A stretch of 64,000 nt of DNA from Desulfofundulus australicus DSM 11792 (GCF_900129285.1 NZ_FQUW01000013.1:27375-91374), one strand, 5' to 3'; shown: positions 32,430 through 42,583, counted from the stretch's first letter. Numbers and translations: made by a program. The notes: generated from the sequence alone by a model not told the origin.

Positions 32430-35400
32430 TTGAAAAAAGAAGATATCTATGGGGGATATCTGCTGATGTTGGAAAGGTGTATCGACGTGGAAGACTGTGA
32501 GCAGGTTCTCTCGGCGGAACTAGAAAATGTTACTTTTCTGGGTCAGGTAGAGTTGTCGGCGGAGGACATAGAAAAACTGGGTGTACTGATTAGGGATAAG
32601 ATTAAACATGATATCGGGCAGGGTATGCAGTTTTTGATAAACAATGCACCAACCTGTCTGTCAATTTTCCTGGTTGGCCAGGGGATATGGGGGTATCGGG
32701 AAGGGAACTATTGGTCCGCTGTAGCTAAATCGACGGGCCTGGATGATATAAATTGGCAGATCAGGTGGGGCAAGTTTTTTCTTGATTTTTTAAAGAGGAA
32801 GAGACTACCGCAATTCGATTTAGAGGTTGAAAGCGAGGGTTCCCGCCGGTATGTTACGCCCATACTGCTCCACGGAGGAATCCCACAGAACTGCCTGAGC
32901 GAGTTCTTCAGTCGCATCGTTGTTAGTTTGGTTAGCGAAGACGTCGTAGAGGAAGATGATGTCAAGGATAGACTTTTCTCATTTAGAGAACAAGAAGCTA
33001 AGAAAAAGGTTTTGCAAACAGAAATCCGGGGATTGAAAAAAGAGGAAGAAAAGCTTTCAGAAGAGCTAAGAAATTTGGCACATTTAATAAATCTCCGGAA
33101 AAAAGTTGAAGAGCTGGCTATGAAATCGGTAGATGTTGAAAAATGGGACGATTTGCCCGAAGACTGCGTGGGTTTTTTCAAGGCAAAAGAGTCTGAACTT
33201 GAGAAAGTTCGGCGGCAAATCATCGACCTTGAGATGCAAAGGGGAGATTACCAGCAAAAGGCACAAGCTTTTACAGAAGATGACAAACGAATTTTAGAAT
33301 GGGCCCTAGTTATTGAGCGGTGCCAGAGAGACTGCCAAACTCTCTCCCGAGAAAAGGAAAAACTATCCGAACTAAAACAGAAAGAGAAAGATTATCGGGA
33401 ACGGTTAAACTCTTTATACATGACTCTCTGGCGAACCCCGTGGGAAGACCGCTACGGAGATGTCCTTACAAATCTTTCCTGGGAGCTTCTGGCCCAAAAG
33501 TGTAGTGAATATAGAACACTATTGGATCGCCATACCGAACAAGTTGCGGAGCAGTCCCGGTTTGTTGTCTGTCAACCACGTCTTCACCCTAGCTTTTGGT
33601 TGGGAGTACTTTTAGTACCTGCGGGCCTCGGTCTTGTTCACTCACCTCTAAAATTACTCGGGTTAGTGACCCTCTCTTTTGGCTTTGCGGCACTGATTGG
33701 TGGTTACTGCCGACTGCATAAGGAAAAGCAAATCGAAAGTCAGCAAAAGATGCAGTGCGAAGCGCTCCACCGTCAGATATCGGCTACCAAGAACCAGCTA
33801 CGCCTTCTCGAGGAAGAAATCTCTCAACTAGTATCCGGCCTGCCTCTTCCACCAGATTGTTCATGGATAATTATACCAGGTTCATTGGACAATCTCAGGT
33901 CTTTAACAGAAGTTTTCTGCGCCTACCGGGATTGTCTTAGCGAGAAACAAAGGATAGAGGACCGTCTTTCCGAATGGGAGCGCCAAGTAAGGGAAGTTGC
34001 GGTTGGTGCAATCGGAGCGACTATGCGTTCTCCTGACTATACAATCGAAGCGTTACAAGGAACACTTTCTGAGGCCCGTCAAAGATGGGAAGAAGCCAGG
34101 AGAGCAGAAGAATCCCTCAGACGAGATATCGAACCCCAACTTCGCGATCTAAAAGATAATCAGGCTAAAATAGAACGGGAGTTGGACAGAGTAAAAGAGC
34201 GGTTGCTGACTCTGGGACAAGGCGATTTAGAGGCTGGCATTAAAGAACTAAATCTCAAACGGCAGTTTTATCGGGAACTAAAAGAGGTGGAGACCGAAAT
34301 TGACTGTTTAGTTAAACTTTTAGGTGTTTCGCCGGCGGTATCGAACCATATAGAGGAAATTATCGAATTACATAAGGCCAAAGCAGCAGAGCTTGAAAAC
34401 GTTCGAACTCGGTTAAGAGAAAAGGAAAGGGAGCTGACAAGATGTCCTTTACTCTTTCCAAACGTTGATAAACCAGTTGAACGTTTTCTCCTTTACGGGG
34501 GCGAGTGGGCGGAAAAGTGGATACTTGGGGCTGTTAGGTTGGTAGATCAGGCTTTCAGGGAGCACTGTGTTCCGGAAGAGGTAACGCCCGGTTTACCTTC
34601 ACGGGTAGTTGCCGGATTTAAGGAGTGGTGGAAAGAAAATCACGCTTCCGAACCTACCACTGAAGTCACATTGCTCGAAACAGAGAGATTTTCTACTCCT
34701 GTGCTTACGCTGGATACGGGACACGGGGAGATAAAGATAGTCATCGGCCAACATCGCTTCCGGTTCGAGGATACTGGTGCGGCACCGGGTATTACCCTTA
34801 AAATATCTGCTCGTGATTTACTTGGTTGGGATACTTCAATTTGGGATAAGGAAATGCCCCTGCGGGCGTACCGCAAGGGGAGTGCCTGTATTGAGACGGA
34901 AACCTTGGAATGTTCTGTCCCTTTGGCAGGAAGCTATGAGATCTCCCTTGTTGTAGACGGAGAATTCCGGCGATCTTGGCAAGTCTCCGGGTTAAGTGAG
35001 GACAGGCCCTTTCTCGTTTTTACCGAGGACGGGAAGCAACTCACCGAAGAGATTCTGCCCCGCAAAGTATTATGGTTCTTTGTCCTGCAAGGATATACTC
35101 TCCCGTCCGATATTTCAATAATTGAAGACGCAACTCCGCCATGGTTAGCGCAAACCTGCGGGTTGTTTCTTATCGACCTGAGTAATGTGAGAACCTTTTA
35201 CCTTGTAGACAACCGGGGAGTCCAGCACCAGGTCCCGGTGACAGAAACGGAATCCTTTGTACCCTTCCTCAGTGGTGGGCAAATTATTGGTTCCGCATCG
35301 GTTGAAGGTGCCCCTGTTTACGTTGGAAAACCGCCAACCGTTGTAATCCCGTTGGACAGGGAGATCGGACTGGAGGGATGGAGCATCGTTGTTCGGTACG

Positions 35401-37421
35401 GCGCGGGATTATCCGCCGAGCGTAAGCGCTATTTGGTAAGTGAATTACCGGGAGTGCGGATTCATGAAAGCGGAGAGCGGGCAGAAATTCCCTTGACGAT
35501 TCCTGAACTATTGGGACTGGAGCCCACCGGCAGGTTTACAATTCGGCTCCGCTCTACAGATAGATGTGAATTTGTTTTTTCTCTGGCTGTTGTTCCTGAT
35601 CTCTTGGTCATTTTTGAACCGCAGCTTTTTTTGCCCGTTAATCAGGATGACTCTACAGTTGGCCTAACGGTAATAGTTCCGGAAAACGCTACTTTTGACG
35701 TTACCCCGCCGGCCGAAATAGTGACGTTGGAGGACGAGGCGTATGAGGTATCGGTTCCCTGGAAGGAGGATGCAGTAAAGGGAACGCTCACATTTACTTG
35801 CTCTTCAGGGAGATGTACCCTTCCTTTAATCATTAAACTTCCCAAGGTACGCTGGCGACTAAAAGGGTTGGAAGGTCATAAGTTGTCCGAATGGCTGGAC
35901 CGCGTGGAAGAGGTTTGGTTAGGAGACTGGCAAGAAGCAAAGGGAGCTCTCTTTCTGGAGCTCGAACTACCGGCGGATGCTGGTGAGACAGTACAGCTAT
36001 ACTTGAACGATTCGCCCCAATTTGTTACCGGGGAGCTAAGAAACGGAGGTGTCCGTTTTAACCTTTTCGGGTTTACGGATACTTTAAGGCATAGCAAGGC
36101 GGAACTTCGTATTTTCTCTGTTAAGATCTTCAAGATTTTCGGACCACGCCGGAAATTAATTTGTGACGGTCCTTTGTTTCGTGTCCGCTGTCGATGGAAG
36201 GTTGAAGGGATAGAATGGTCGCTGCAGGACCTGCACGCCATGCGGCAGTTGAGGTTTGAATGGCAGGAAAAAGGCAAGGCTCAAAATAGGATTCTACGCT
36301 TGTGGCGGCTCTGGGAACCGTGGGCAGCACCTATTGCGGAGCATATACCAGAAGGTGTAATGTGCTTTGTCATCGAGAAAGAGAAAGCCGCTCTTCCTTC
36401 TGGGCGATACCTGGCTCAGTTCGATGTGGAGGATCCCTGGTTTGCCGGTGAATCCGTTTCTCTTCCGGCAGAAAGGTTCAATACTGCAGAGATAGAGATA
36501 AGTGGCGGAGAACCATATATCAAAGAGTGGGCAATGCAAGCGCTTCCCAGGGGGATAGAAATTGCTGGTGTTTTAGTTAATGCCGGAGCCGGAAAAGAAA
36601 TAACCGGGGTGCTTTGCGGAATTGTCGGCGGGGAGAGAAGGGTCTGGCGGGGTGAGACAATAGCTGGCCCCGATGGCCGGTTCAGATTCGGTTTCGTCGA
36701 CGGAGAGGCGGTGTACTCATCTGCTTGTTTTGCTGCGCACTGGTTCGGAGTGTTTGCCGATGAAGATCCTTATTTCTATGATTTTAGGGTTCTCCCAGAC
36801 CCGGCACCACTGGAATATTCTCTAGCCGATCTAACGACTGTGGAGATTAAGGAACTTCTAGAACTGCGAGCTATAACCAATATAAGAGTTAGAATCGATT
36901 GCCAGGAAGGGCGCCTGGGTTGCCCCATATTACCTCCCGATACCAGTTATAGAGTTCTGCAGGCGTGGGTAGAAGGACAGAGCAGCGTGGAGTTCGATCT
37001 GCAAATAGACCGTAGCACTCAGAGGGTCAGACTTGAGTGGTCGGAAAGCGAGGTCCGCCTTTGCTTGACAAGCGGAGTTATGTGTATTGGTTGCGGTGAG
37101 ATTTTACCTGATCAACAGGCCTGGTTCGAGCATTCATCCGGTAGATTGTTGGAGCACCCGGGCCTTCGTATCAATTACGTAAACGTTCCAGTTTCGGTGT
37201 TCCTCACATGGGATTTCAAACCGGTGATCCGTGAGTACCAGAGGAAGTATCCTTTGGCATTTCGGGATCTGTTAGTGCTATATTCCAGTCGCAACATGCC
37301 ACTCCCAGAAGGTATGGACCAAGAAAGATTTCCCGATGCCGAAATGGTTAAACTTCTTTGGGCAAAAGAAAAGGAGCGTGCTTTCATGCTTTTGAGGGGG
37401 GAGCGGAAGGATGAGCATTAA
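32430..37421 (+). CDS. Giant coiled-coil/membrane/beta-sandwich protein, putative defence partner (DruH-like position)
   Basis: 1663 residues, family not recognised. An N-terminal helical domain (1-185) precedes long coiled coil (about 185-360). Two adjacent hydrophobic helices follow near 389-427 (FWLGVLLVPAGLGLV, LVTLSFGFAALIGG), then more coiled coil (about 430-690). The C-terminal half is rich in beta strands that look like repeated Ig-like modules (about 760-1510). A knuckle with Cys1552 and Cys1555 (CIGCGEI) comes near the end. The start is TTG 32430 without a good RBS; ATG 32466 behind GGGGGAT is an alternative. Its last 11 bp overlap the helicase gene, so the two are coupled. A membrane-anchored sensor or scaffold is an inference. 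Confidence 0.75.
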   Translation: MKKEDIYGGYLLMLERCIDVEDCEQVLSAELENVTFLGQVELSAEDIEKLGVLIRDKIKHDIGQGMQFLINNAPTCLSIFLVGQGIWGYREGNYWSAVAKSTGLDDINWQIRWGKFFLDFLKRKRLPQFDLEVESEGSRRYVTPILLHGGIPQNCLSEFFSRIVVSLVSEDVVEEDDVKDRLFSFREQEAKKKVLQTEIRGLKKEEEKLSEELRNLAHLINLRKKVEELAMKSVDVEKWDDLPEDCVGFFKAKESELEKVRRQIIDLEMQRGDYQQKAQAFTEDDKRILEWALVIERCQRDCQTLSREKEKLSELKQKEKDYRERLNSLYMTLWRTPWEDRYGDVLTNLSWELLAQKCSEYRTLLDRHTEQVAEQSRFVVCQPRLHPSFWLGVLLVPAGLGLVHSPLKLLGLVTLSFGFAALIGGYCRLHKEKQIESQQKMQCEALHRQISATKNQLRLLEEEISQLVSGLPLPPDCSWIIIPGSLDNLRSLTEVFCAYRDCLSEKQRIEDRLSEWERQVREVAVGAIGATMRSPDYTIEALQGTLSEARQRWEEARRAEESLRRDIEPQLRDLKDNQAKIERELDRVKERLLTLGQGDLEAGIKELNLKRQFYRELKEVETEIDCLVKLLGVSPAVSNHIEEIIELHKAKAAELENVRTRLREKERELTRCPLLFPNVDKPVERFLLYGGEWAEKWILGAVRLVDQAFREHCVPEEVTPGLPSRVVAGFKEWWKENHASEPTTEVTLLETERFSTPVLTLDTGHGEIKIVIGQHRFRFEDTGAAPGITLKISARDLLGWDTSIWDKEMPLRAYRKGSACIETETLECSVPLAGSYEISLVVDGEFRRSWQVSGLSEDRPFLVFTEDGKQLTEEILPRKVLWFFVLQGYTLPSDISIIEDATPPWLAQTCGLFLIDLSNVRTFYLVDNRGVQHQVPVTETESFVPFLSGGQIIGSASVEGAPVYVGKPPTVVIPLDREIGLEGWSIVVRYGAGLSAERKRYLVSELPGVRIHESGERAEIPLTIPELLGLEPTGRFTIRLRSTDRCEFVFSLAVVPDLLVIFEPQLFLPVNQDDSTVGLTVIVPENATFDVTPPAEIVTLEDEAYEVSVPWKEDAVKGTLTFTCSSGRCTLPLIIKLPKVRWRLKGLEGHKLSEWLDRVEEVWLGDWQEAKGALFLELELPADAGETVQLYLNDSPQFVTGELRNGGVRFNLFGFTDTLRHSKAELRIFSVKIFKIFGPRRKLICDGPLFRVRCRWKVEGIEWSLQDLHAMRQLRFEWQEKGKAQNRILRLWRLWEPWAAPIAEHIPEGVMCFVIEKEKAALPSGRYLAQFDVEDPWFAGESVSLPAERFNTAEIEISGGEPYIKEWAMQALPRGIEIAGVLVNAGAGKEITGVLCGIVGGERRVWRGETIAGPDGRFRFGFVDGEAVYSSACFAAHWFGVFADEDPYFYDFRVLPDPAPLEYSLADLTTVEIKELLELRAITNIRVRIDCQEGRLGCPILPPDTSYRVLQAWVEGQSSVEFDLQIDRSTQRVRLEWSESEVRLCLTSGVMCIGCGEILPDQQAWFEHSSGRLLEHPGLRINYVNVPVSVFLTWDFKPVIREYQRKYPLAFRDLLVLYSSRNMPLPEGMDQERFPDAEMVKLLWAKEKERAFMLLRGERKDEH

Positions 37422-40400
37422 TCCTATAAATGCTACAGAGGCTATCCGGGAGAGCTATCTTAGTTATCTAACCACAACGTTTCGGTTTCGCGATGCAACT
37501 TTGCAGGAACAATTCGAAAGCAACTTGAGGCAGGGGGCTGATTTTATAAAGGGCCCGATTTTGGAAGCTACTCCTCCCTTTGAGAGAGGCTCCACGATTG
37601 CCGGGTTAATAGAAGAGGGGATCTTGTCCAGCCAGTTCAACGCCCTAAACACGCCGTTACTTCCAGTAGACAGAACCCTGTACAGGCACCAGGAAGAGGC
37701 GATCCGCAAATTGGTTGTCGACCGGCGAAACGTCGTGGTGGCTACCGGGACGGGTAGCGGCAAAACAGAAACCTTTTTAATACCCATCCTCAACTACCTT
37801 TTCAGAGAAGAGGAAGCGGGACGGCTCGGGCCCGGCGTACGGGCGCTTCTTCTCTATCCAATGAATGCTCTCGCCAATGACCAGCTGGTTCGGCTAAGAA
37901 TACTTTTAAAAAACTATCCACGAATCACTTTCGGGCGTTATACGGGAGAAACCGAAGAAAGTCATACAGTTGCCCTCGAAAGGTACCGGAGAACCTTTCG
38001 CGGCGAAGAGCCACTTAAAAATGAACTGATTTCCCGGCAGCAGATGCGGGAAAACCCTCCGCACATCCTGCTCACGAACTATGCGATGCTAGAGTACTTG
38101 CTGCTGCGGCCGCGCGATAGTGTTTTCTTTGACAGCATTTACGCGCAGTACTGGCGGTTTATCGTTATTGACGAAGCTCATACTTATTCTGGGGCAAAGG
38201 GTATTGAAATGGCTATGCTCTTGCGGCGGCTTAAGGACCGGGTGGTAGCAGGGGAAGAGGGAAGGCTTCAATGTATTGCCACAAGCGCAACGCTGGGAGG
38301 GAGGGAGGATGCCCGGCGTATTGTCGATTTTGCCAGTCAACTATTTGGCGAGCCCTTCGAATGGTCAGAAGATGATCCGGCGCGTCAGGATGTTATTGAG
38401 GCGGTACGTCTGCCGGTAGCGCGAAAGACCGAAGGATGGGGAAAGCCGGCCCCACAGATCTATAAAATATGGCAAGAAATCATTGCCGACACCTGTGCGG
38501 ATGAAGTAACGGGTGAAGTAATTCGTGAGCTTGCAAAGCACGGAAAGGAAAAGGGTATACCCCAGACGGTTTTGGCCGAAGCAACCGAGAAATCCTCAGG
38601 GGCAAAAGGATGGAGGGCCTTCCTTTACGAGGTGCTGAAAGGCGATCTCAGGGTAATCGCGTTGCAACAGGAGCTCCAGGAAGGGCCGCAGGACTTTTGG
38701 TATTTAGCCGGCCGGATTTTTCCGGACGTATCCGATCCTGCCGAGGCCCTGGTGTCACTGGTTGATCTTGCTAACAAAGCGAAAGTGGACGGCGAATCTC
38801 CACCACTCTTGCCTGCCCGGTATCACCTTTTTGTCCGGGCAATTGAAGGGGCTTATCTCAGTCTAAAGCCCGAGAAAAGGCTCTTTCTCGCGCGGCGAGA
38901 AAGCTGGAAGGAGGATGAACGCGACTATCCTGTTTTTGAAGTAGCCACCTGCCGCCAGTGTGGGGCTACGTACCTCGTAGGTTATCTTTGTTCGGACAAC
39001 GGTCAAAACTACTTAAAACAGCTGGGTACAAGAAGCGAGAAAATAGCATATTTTCTCTTGTTACCTGAGGAAGTTAGTATAAATACATTTGATGAGGATG
39101 AAGAAGTAGAGTTCCCCCAACCTCATACATCAGCAAACGCTTTTGAAAGCTACCTGCTATGCGGCTCCTGCGGGGCTGTAGAGCGGGAGAACGCCACGGT
39201 GCCACCCTGCCGGTGCGGTCGAGGGAATTACTACCGTGTTGTCCGGGTACCGGTCACTAGAGACCAAAAAGTATTTCTCTGCCCGGCCTGCGGGAAACGA
39301 AGTTCCCAAGGAATGGTCTGGCGTTTTCTCGTGGGTACGGATGCTGCCGCGAGCGTGCTGGCCACCGCGCTTTACCAGCAGATTATTCCAAAAAAGAGAG
39401 AGATTTTGGAAGAATCTCAGACAGCCGAAGACCCATGGTGCTCTTTTTCAGTTACCCGTGGCAGGGAAAGGCGTAAGTTTGGAACATTAGATGATTCCCG
39501 AAAGCTGCTCGTATTCTCTGACAGCCGCCAGGATGCAGCATTTTTTGCCCCTTATTTGAACCGCACATACAATCAGATTTTACGCCGAAATTTAATCTTG
39601 AAAGTCATCCAAGAGCATAAAGACGAGGTTTTGAGCAACCGGTGGCGGATACAGGACTTAATCAATCCCCTCCTAGAAATGATAAAAGAGGCTGACCTTT
39701 TGCCCGGCTGCAGCATCCAGGAGCAGAAAAACGAGGCTTGGAAATGGGTGCTCCACGAATTTCTGGCTCTTGACCGTCGTATCAGCCTCGAAGGACTCGG
39801 CCTGTTAGGGTTCACTCTGGTCAAACCTCCCCACTGGGCTCCCCCGCGGCCATTAATGCAAGCGCCCTGGAACTTGACAGAGGCTGAGATCTGGATGCTC
39901 TATCAAATTCTAATCGATACTTTGCGGGTGAAGGGAGCCGTTCTTTTTCCGGAACATATCTCCCCGCGAGATGCTTTTTTCCAACCTCGGAACCGCGAAT
40001 TGTATTTTCGCGCGCACGTAGCCTCCCGGCAGAAGGGCGTCTTCAGTTGGAATTCTGCGGTCTTGAACAGTCGACTCGATTTTCTGATTCGTTTAGCGCG
40101 TAACATCAGTCCAGGCATAAGTGAAGAGGAATGTCGAGGGGTATTAAAGAACATCTGGCGCAGTTTGGCGTTAGAAAACCCGGCTAGTTGCTGGCGTCCC
40201 TATTTTTCGAGCGATTCGCTTCGGGGTGAAGGGGTGGTTTACCGCATACGGTATAACGTATGGGAATTAAAGCCAACCCTGATTGATGAAAGCCTGACGT
40301 GGTATATTTGCGACAAGTGCCACACCTTGACCCTTCACAATATCAGGAATACCTGTGTTACGTATCGATGTCCTGGCAAGTTACGGCCTTGTAAACCCGA

Positions 40401-42306
40401 AGAACTCTTCCAGCAGAACCATTATTACAAGTTGTACTTGAACGTGCTGCCGCTGCGTATGGTGGCCGAAGAACACACGGCGCAGCTGACCAGCGAAGCG
40501 GCAGCGGAGTTGCAGAACAGGTTTGTGAACGGAGAAGTAAACGTCCTGAGCTGTTCTACTACGTTTGAGTTAGGTGTCGACGTTGGCGAACTTGAGGCCG
40601 TGTTCATGCGCAATATGCCACCTTCAGCGGCCAACTACATCCAAAGAGCCGGCCGCGCTGGAAGGCGAACGGATACTACCGCTTTTGCCCTGACGTTTGC
40701 ACAGCGGCGCTCTCACGACCTTGACCATTACCGTGAACCCTGGCGGATGGTCTCCGGAAAAGTACAGGCCCCTTATTTTAAAATCGAAAACGAGAAGATT
40801 GTTCGCCGTCATATTTATGCCACTGCCCTGTCTGCATTTTGGCGCCGCGAAGAATACCGCGAGGTGTTTGGTACGGTCGAGAGCTTTTTCTTCGACCGCA
40901 CCGGACCAGATCTTTTTGCGGCGTACCTCGACAGTTGCCCGAATGTGCTGTTGCAATCGTTGAAAAGAATTGTTCCCGCAAGCCTGCTGAAGAGTGTAGA
41001 CCTTGACGGGTGGGGTTGGGTTGCAAGTCTATTAGACCCCAAAGACGGCTTGCTGCGTAAGGCGGAAGAAGAGGTAAGAAGCGATGTTGAGCAGTTGGAG
41101 GAAGTCAGGCGGAAGTTGTTTATGGAGGGCAAGCGGGTCGATCACCTGACGAGATTGATTAATACGATAAAAAGCAAAAACCTTATCGACTTTCTTTCTA
41201 GTCGGAACATAATTCCAAAGTATGGGTTTCCCGTAGATGTAGTAGAACTACACCTACTTCACCACGGAGAGGAAGCAAGAAGGCTACAACTCGAGCGCGA
41301 CCTCCGGATCGCTTTATCGGAGTATGCGCCGAGCAGCCAGGTTGTAGCAGGAGGCAAATTGTGGACGAGTCGTTACATAAAAAGGCTGCCGAACAGAGAG
41401 TGGGAAAGATTCCGGTATGCCATTTGTGACCAGTGTCAGAGTTTCGTCCGGGAACGAGAGGAGTTGGTTAGAGAAAACGAGGAATTGGCGGAACGCTTCA
41501 GGCTATGTCCGGTCTGTGGGCAGCGTTATAGAAATCAGGGAGTTTTCATTATTCCCACATTCGGGTTTATTACCGACCGGAAAGGACCGACAACTCCGGG
41601 AGAGGAAAAACCGGAGAGGACCTACGCCACGCGCGTCTATTTCTCTGGCGAAGCCAGTGAGGAGGATATCGTAGAAGTTCCACTAGGTAACGTAAGACTA
41701 AGAGCTGTACCAGCTTCGCGGGGAAAACTGGTGGTGATCAATAATGCCGGCCTTATTGGATTTAAAGTATGCTACCGTTGCGGATATTCGGTTCTGGGAA
41801 ACGAGACGCCCAAAAAGCCGCATCGAACACGGCTGGATACTGAGTGTTCAGGAACATTACAGAGTCATTTATCCCTGGGCCACGAGTTTGAAACGGATAT
41901 CCTAAAACTTTCATTTGAAGGTTATGAGAATGCCGATCTCGGTTTCTGGTACTCTTTGCTCTATGCCCTACTGGAAGGAATATGTAAAGCGCTGGATATT
42001 GAACGGCAGGATCTCGATGGCTGTCTTTACCCCGCTTCTCCAAATCCGGCTGTCCGGACACTGGTTCTGTTTGACGACGTGCCAGGTGGGGCCGGGCACG
42101 TTCGGCGGGTAGCACGTCATGATTCCCTGTTGATGGTTCTGAAAACATCCCTGGAACGGCTAGCGCAATGTGAATGTGGTGGTCCTGAAGGTAATGCCAG
42201 TTGTTACGGGTGTCTGCGACACTACCGGAACCAGTTTTGCCACGAATTACTAAAACGGGGGACCGTTATCACTTTCTTGCGGGACGTTCTACGGGTTGGC
42301 TGTTAA
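37411..42306 (+). CDS. Giant DEAH helicase with zinc ribbons and C-terminal DUF1998 (DruE-like, COG1205)
   Basis: 1631 residues. Superfamily 2 helicase: Q-motif region YRHQEEAI, Walker A ATGTGSGKT (111-119), DEAH (about 254-257), SATLGG, and in the second RecA lobe STTFELGVDV and QRAGRAGRR (about 1077-1085). Between the lobes and after them are several CxxC pairs (CRQCG, CGSCG, CPACG, CDKCH, CDQC, CPVCG, CYRCG). The end has the DUF1998/MrfA cysteine cluster CECGG...CYGCLRHYRNQFCH (about 1587-1610). Size and layout match DruE of Druantia more than MrfA/YprA (~750 aa). ATG with GGGGGAG upstream. Confidence 0.85.
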   Translation: MSINPINATEAIRESYLSYLTTTFRFRDATLQEQFESNLRQGADFIKGPILEATPPFERGSTIAGLIEEGILSSQFNALNTPLLPVDRTLYRHQEEAIRKLVVDRRNVVVATGTGSGKTETFLIPILNYLFREEEAGRLGPGVRALLLYPMNALANDQLVRLRILLKNYPRITFGRYTGETEESHTVALERYRRTFRGEEPLKNELISRQQMRENPPHILLTNYAMLEYLLLRPRDSVFFDSIYAQYWRFIVIDEAHTYSGAKGIEMAMLLRRLKDRVVAGEEGRLQCIATSATLGGREDARRIVDFASQLFGEPFEWSEDDPARQDVIEAVRLPVARKTEGWGKPAPQIYKIWQEIIADTCADEVTGEVIRELAKHGKEKGIPQTVLAEATEKSSGAKGWRAFLYEVLKGDLRVIALQQELQEGPQDFWYLAGRIFPDVSDPAEALVSLVDLANKAKVDGESPPLLPARYHLFVRAIEGAYLSLKPEKRLFLARRESWKEDERDYPVFEVATCRQCGATYLVGYLCSDNGQNYLKQLGTRSEKIAYFLLLPEEVSINTFDEDEEVEFPQPHTSANAFESYLLCGSCGAVERENATVPPCRCGRGNYYRVVRVPVTRDQKVFLCPACGKRSSQGMVWRFLVGTDAAASVLATALYQQIIPKKREILEESQTAEDPWCSFSVTRGRERRKFGTLDDSRKLLVFSDSRQDAAFFAPYLNRTYNQILRRNLILKVIQEHKDEVLSNRWRIQDLINPLLEMIKEADLLPGCSIQEQKNEAWKWVLHEFLALDRRISLEGLGLLGFTLVKPPHWAPPRPLMQAPWNLTEAEIWMLYQILIDTLRVKGAVLFPEHISPRDAFFQPRNRELYFRAHVASRQKGVFSWNSAVLNSRLDFLIRLARNISPGISEEECRGVLKNIWRSLALENPASCWRPYFSSDSLRGEGVVYRIRYNVWELKPTLIDESLTWYICDKCHTLTLHNIRNTCVTYRCPGKLRPCKPEELFQQNHYYKLYLNVLPLRMVAEEHTAQLTSEAAAELQNRFVNGEVNVLSCSTTFELGVDVGELEAVFMRNMPPSAANYIQRAGRAGRRTDTTAFALTFAQRRSHDLDHYREPWRMVSGKVQAPYFKIENEKIVRRHIYATALSAFWRREEYREVFGTVESFFFDRTGPDLFAAYLDSCPNVLLQSLKRIVPASLLKSVDLDGWGWVASLLDPKDGLLRKAEEEVRSDVEQLEEVRRKLFMEGKRVDHLTRLINTIKSKNLIDFLSSRNIIPKYGFPVDVVELHLLHHGEEARRLQLERDLRIALSEYAPSSQVVAGGKLWTSRYIKRLPNREWERFRYAICDQCQSFVREREELVRENEELAERFRLCPVCGQRYRNQGVFIIPTFGFITDRKGPTTPGEEKPERTYATRVYFSGEASEEDIVEVPLGNVRLRAVPASRGKLVVINNAGLIGFKVCYRCGYSVLGNETPKKPHRTRLDTECSGTLQSHLSLGHEFETDILKLSFEGYENADLGFWYSLLYALLEGICKALDIERQDLDGCLYPASPNPAVRTLVLFDDVPGGAGHVRRVARHDSLLMVLKTSLERLAQCECGGPEGNASCYGCLRHYRNQFCHELLKRGTVITFLRDVLRVGC

Positions 42307-42316
42307 ACGGGGGAGT

Positions 42317-42449
42317 AGGCAGCTTGCGTCGGTTATGAAAGAACTGGTCGCCCTGGACGCCATGAACCTCGACGGCGGGGCGTCATCGGGGCTTTAATAC
42401 GGAGACTGCTACCTCACTACTCCAGGCCGCAGGATAAGCAACGCCCTGT
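42317..42449 (+). pseudogene. Degenerate duplicate of the 3' end of the NAGPA gene
   Basis: Right copy of the repeat whose intact form is 31448-31580. The former reading frame is broken by TAA after GASSGL and by TGA at the end. It begins ten bases after the helicase stop. It shows that the island sits between two copies of one gene end. Confidence 0.88.
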
Positions 42450-42492
42450 GAGGAAGTCCTGAGGAGCGGAAACACCAAGCGGAGGAGTTTCT

Positions 42493-42541
42493 GGCCTGAA
42501 AAAATTTACTCGTAGAAGCGCTCCGCTACGGGTGACAGGCC
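42493..42541 (+). other. Leader hairpin upstream of the MFS gene
   Basis: Outer stem GGCCTG/CAGGCC (42493-42498 with 42536-42541) and inner 7-bp stem CTCGTAG/CTACGGG (42509-42515 with 42526-42532). There is no T-run. It could be a regulatory leader fold; no known riboswitch is recognised. Confidence 0.45.
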
Positions 42542-42543
42542 GG

Positions 42544-42581
42544 GAAAAGGTGGTGTATAAAAGAAAAGGTGGTGTATAAAA
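42544..42581 (+). repeat. Tandem duplication of a 19-bp ribosome-binding-site segment
   Basis: The unit GAAAAGGTGGTGTATAAAA occurs twice head to tail with no mismatch. It ends two bases before ATG 42584, so the MFS gene has two candidate Shine-Dalgarno sites (AAAAGGTGG). Confidence 0.92.
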
Positions 42582-42583
42582 GT

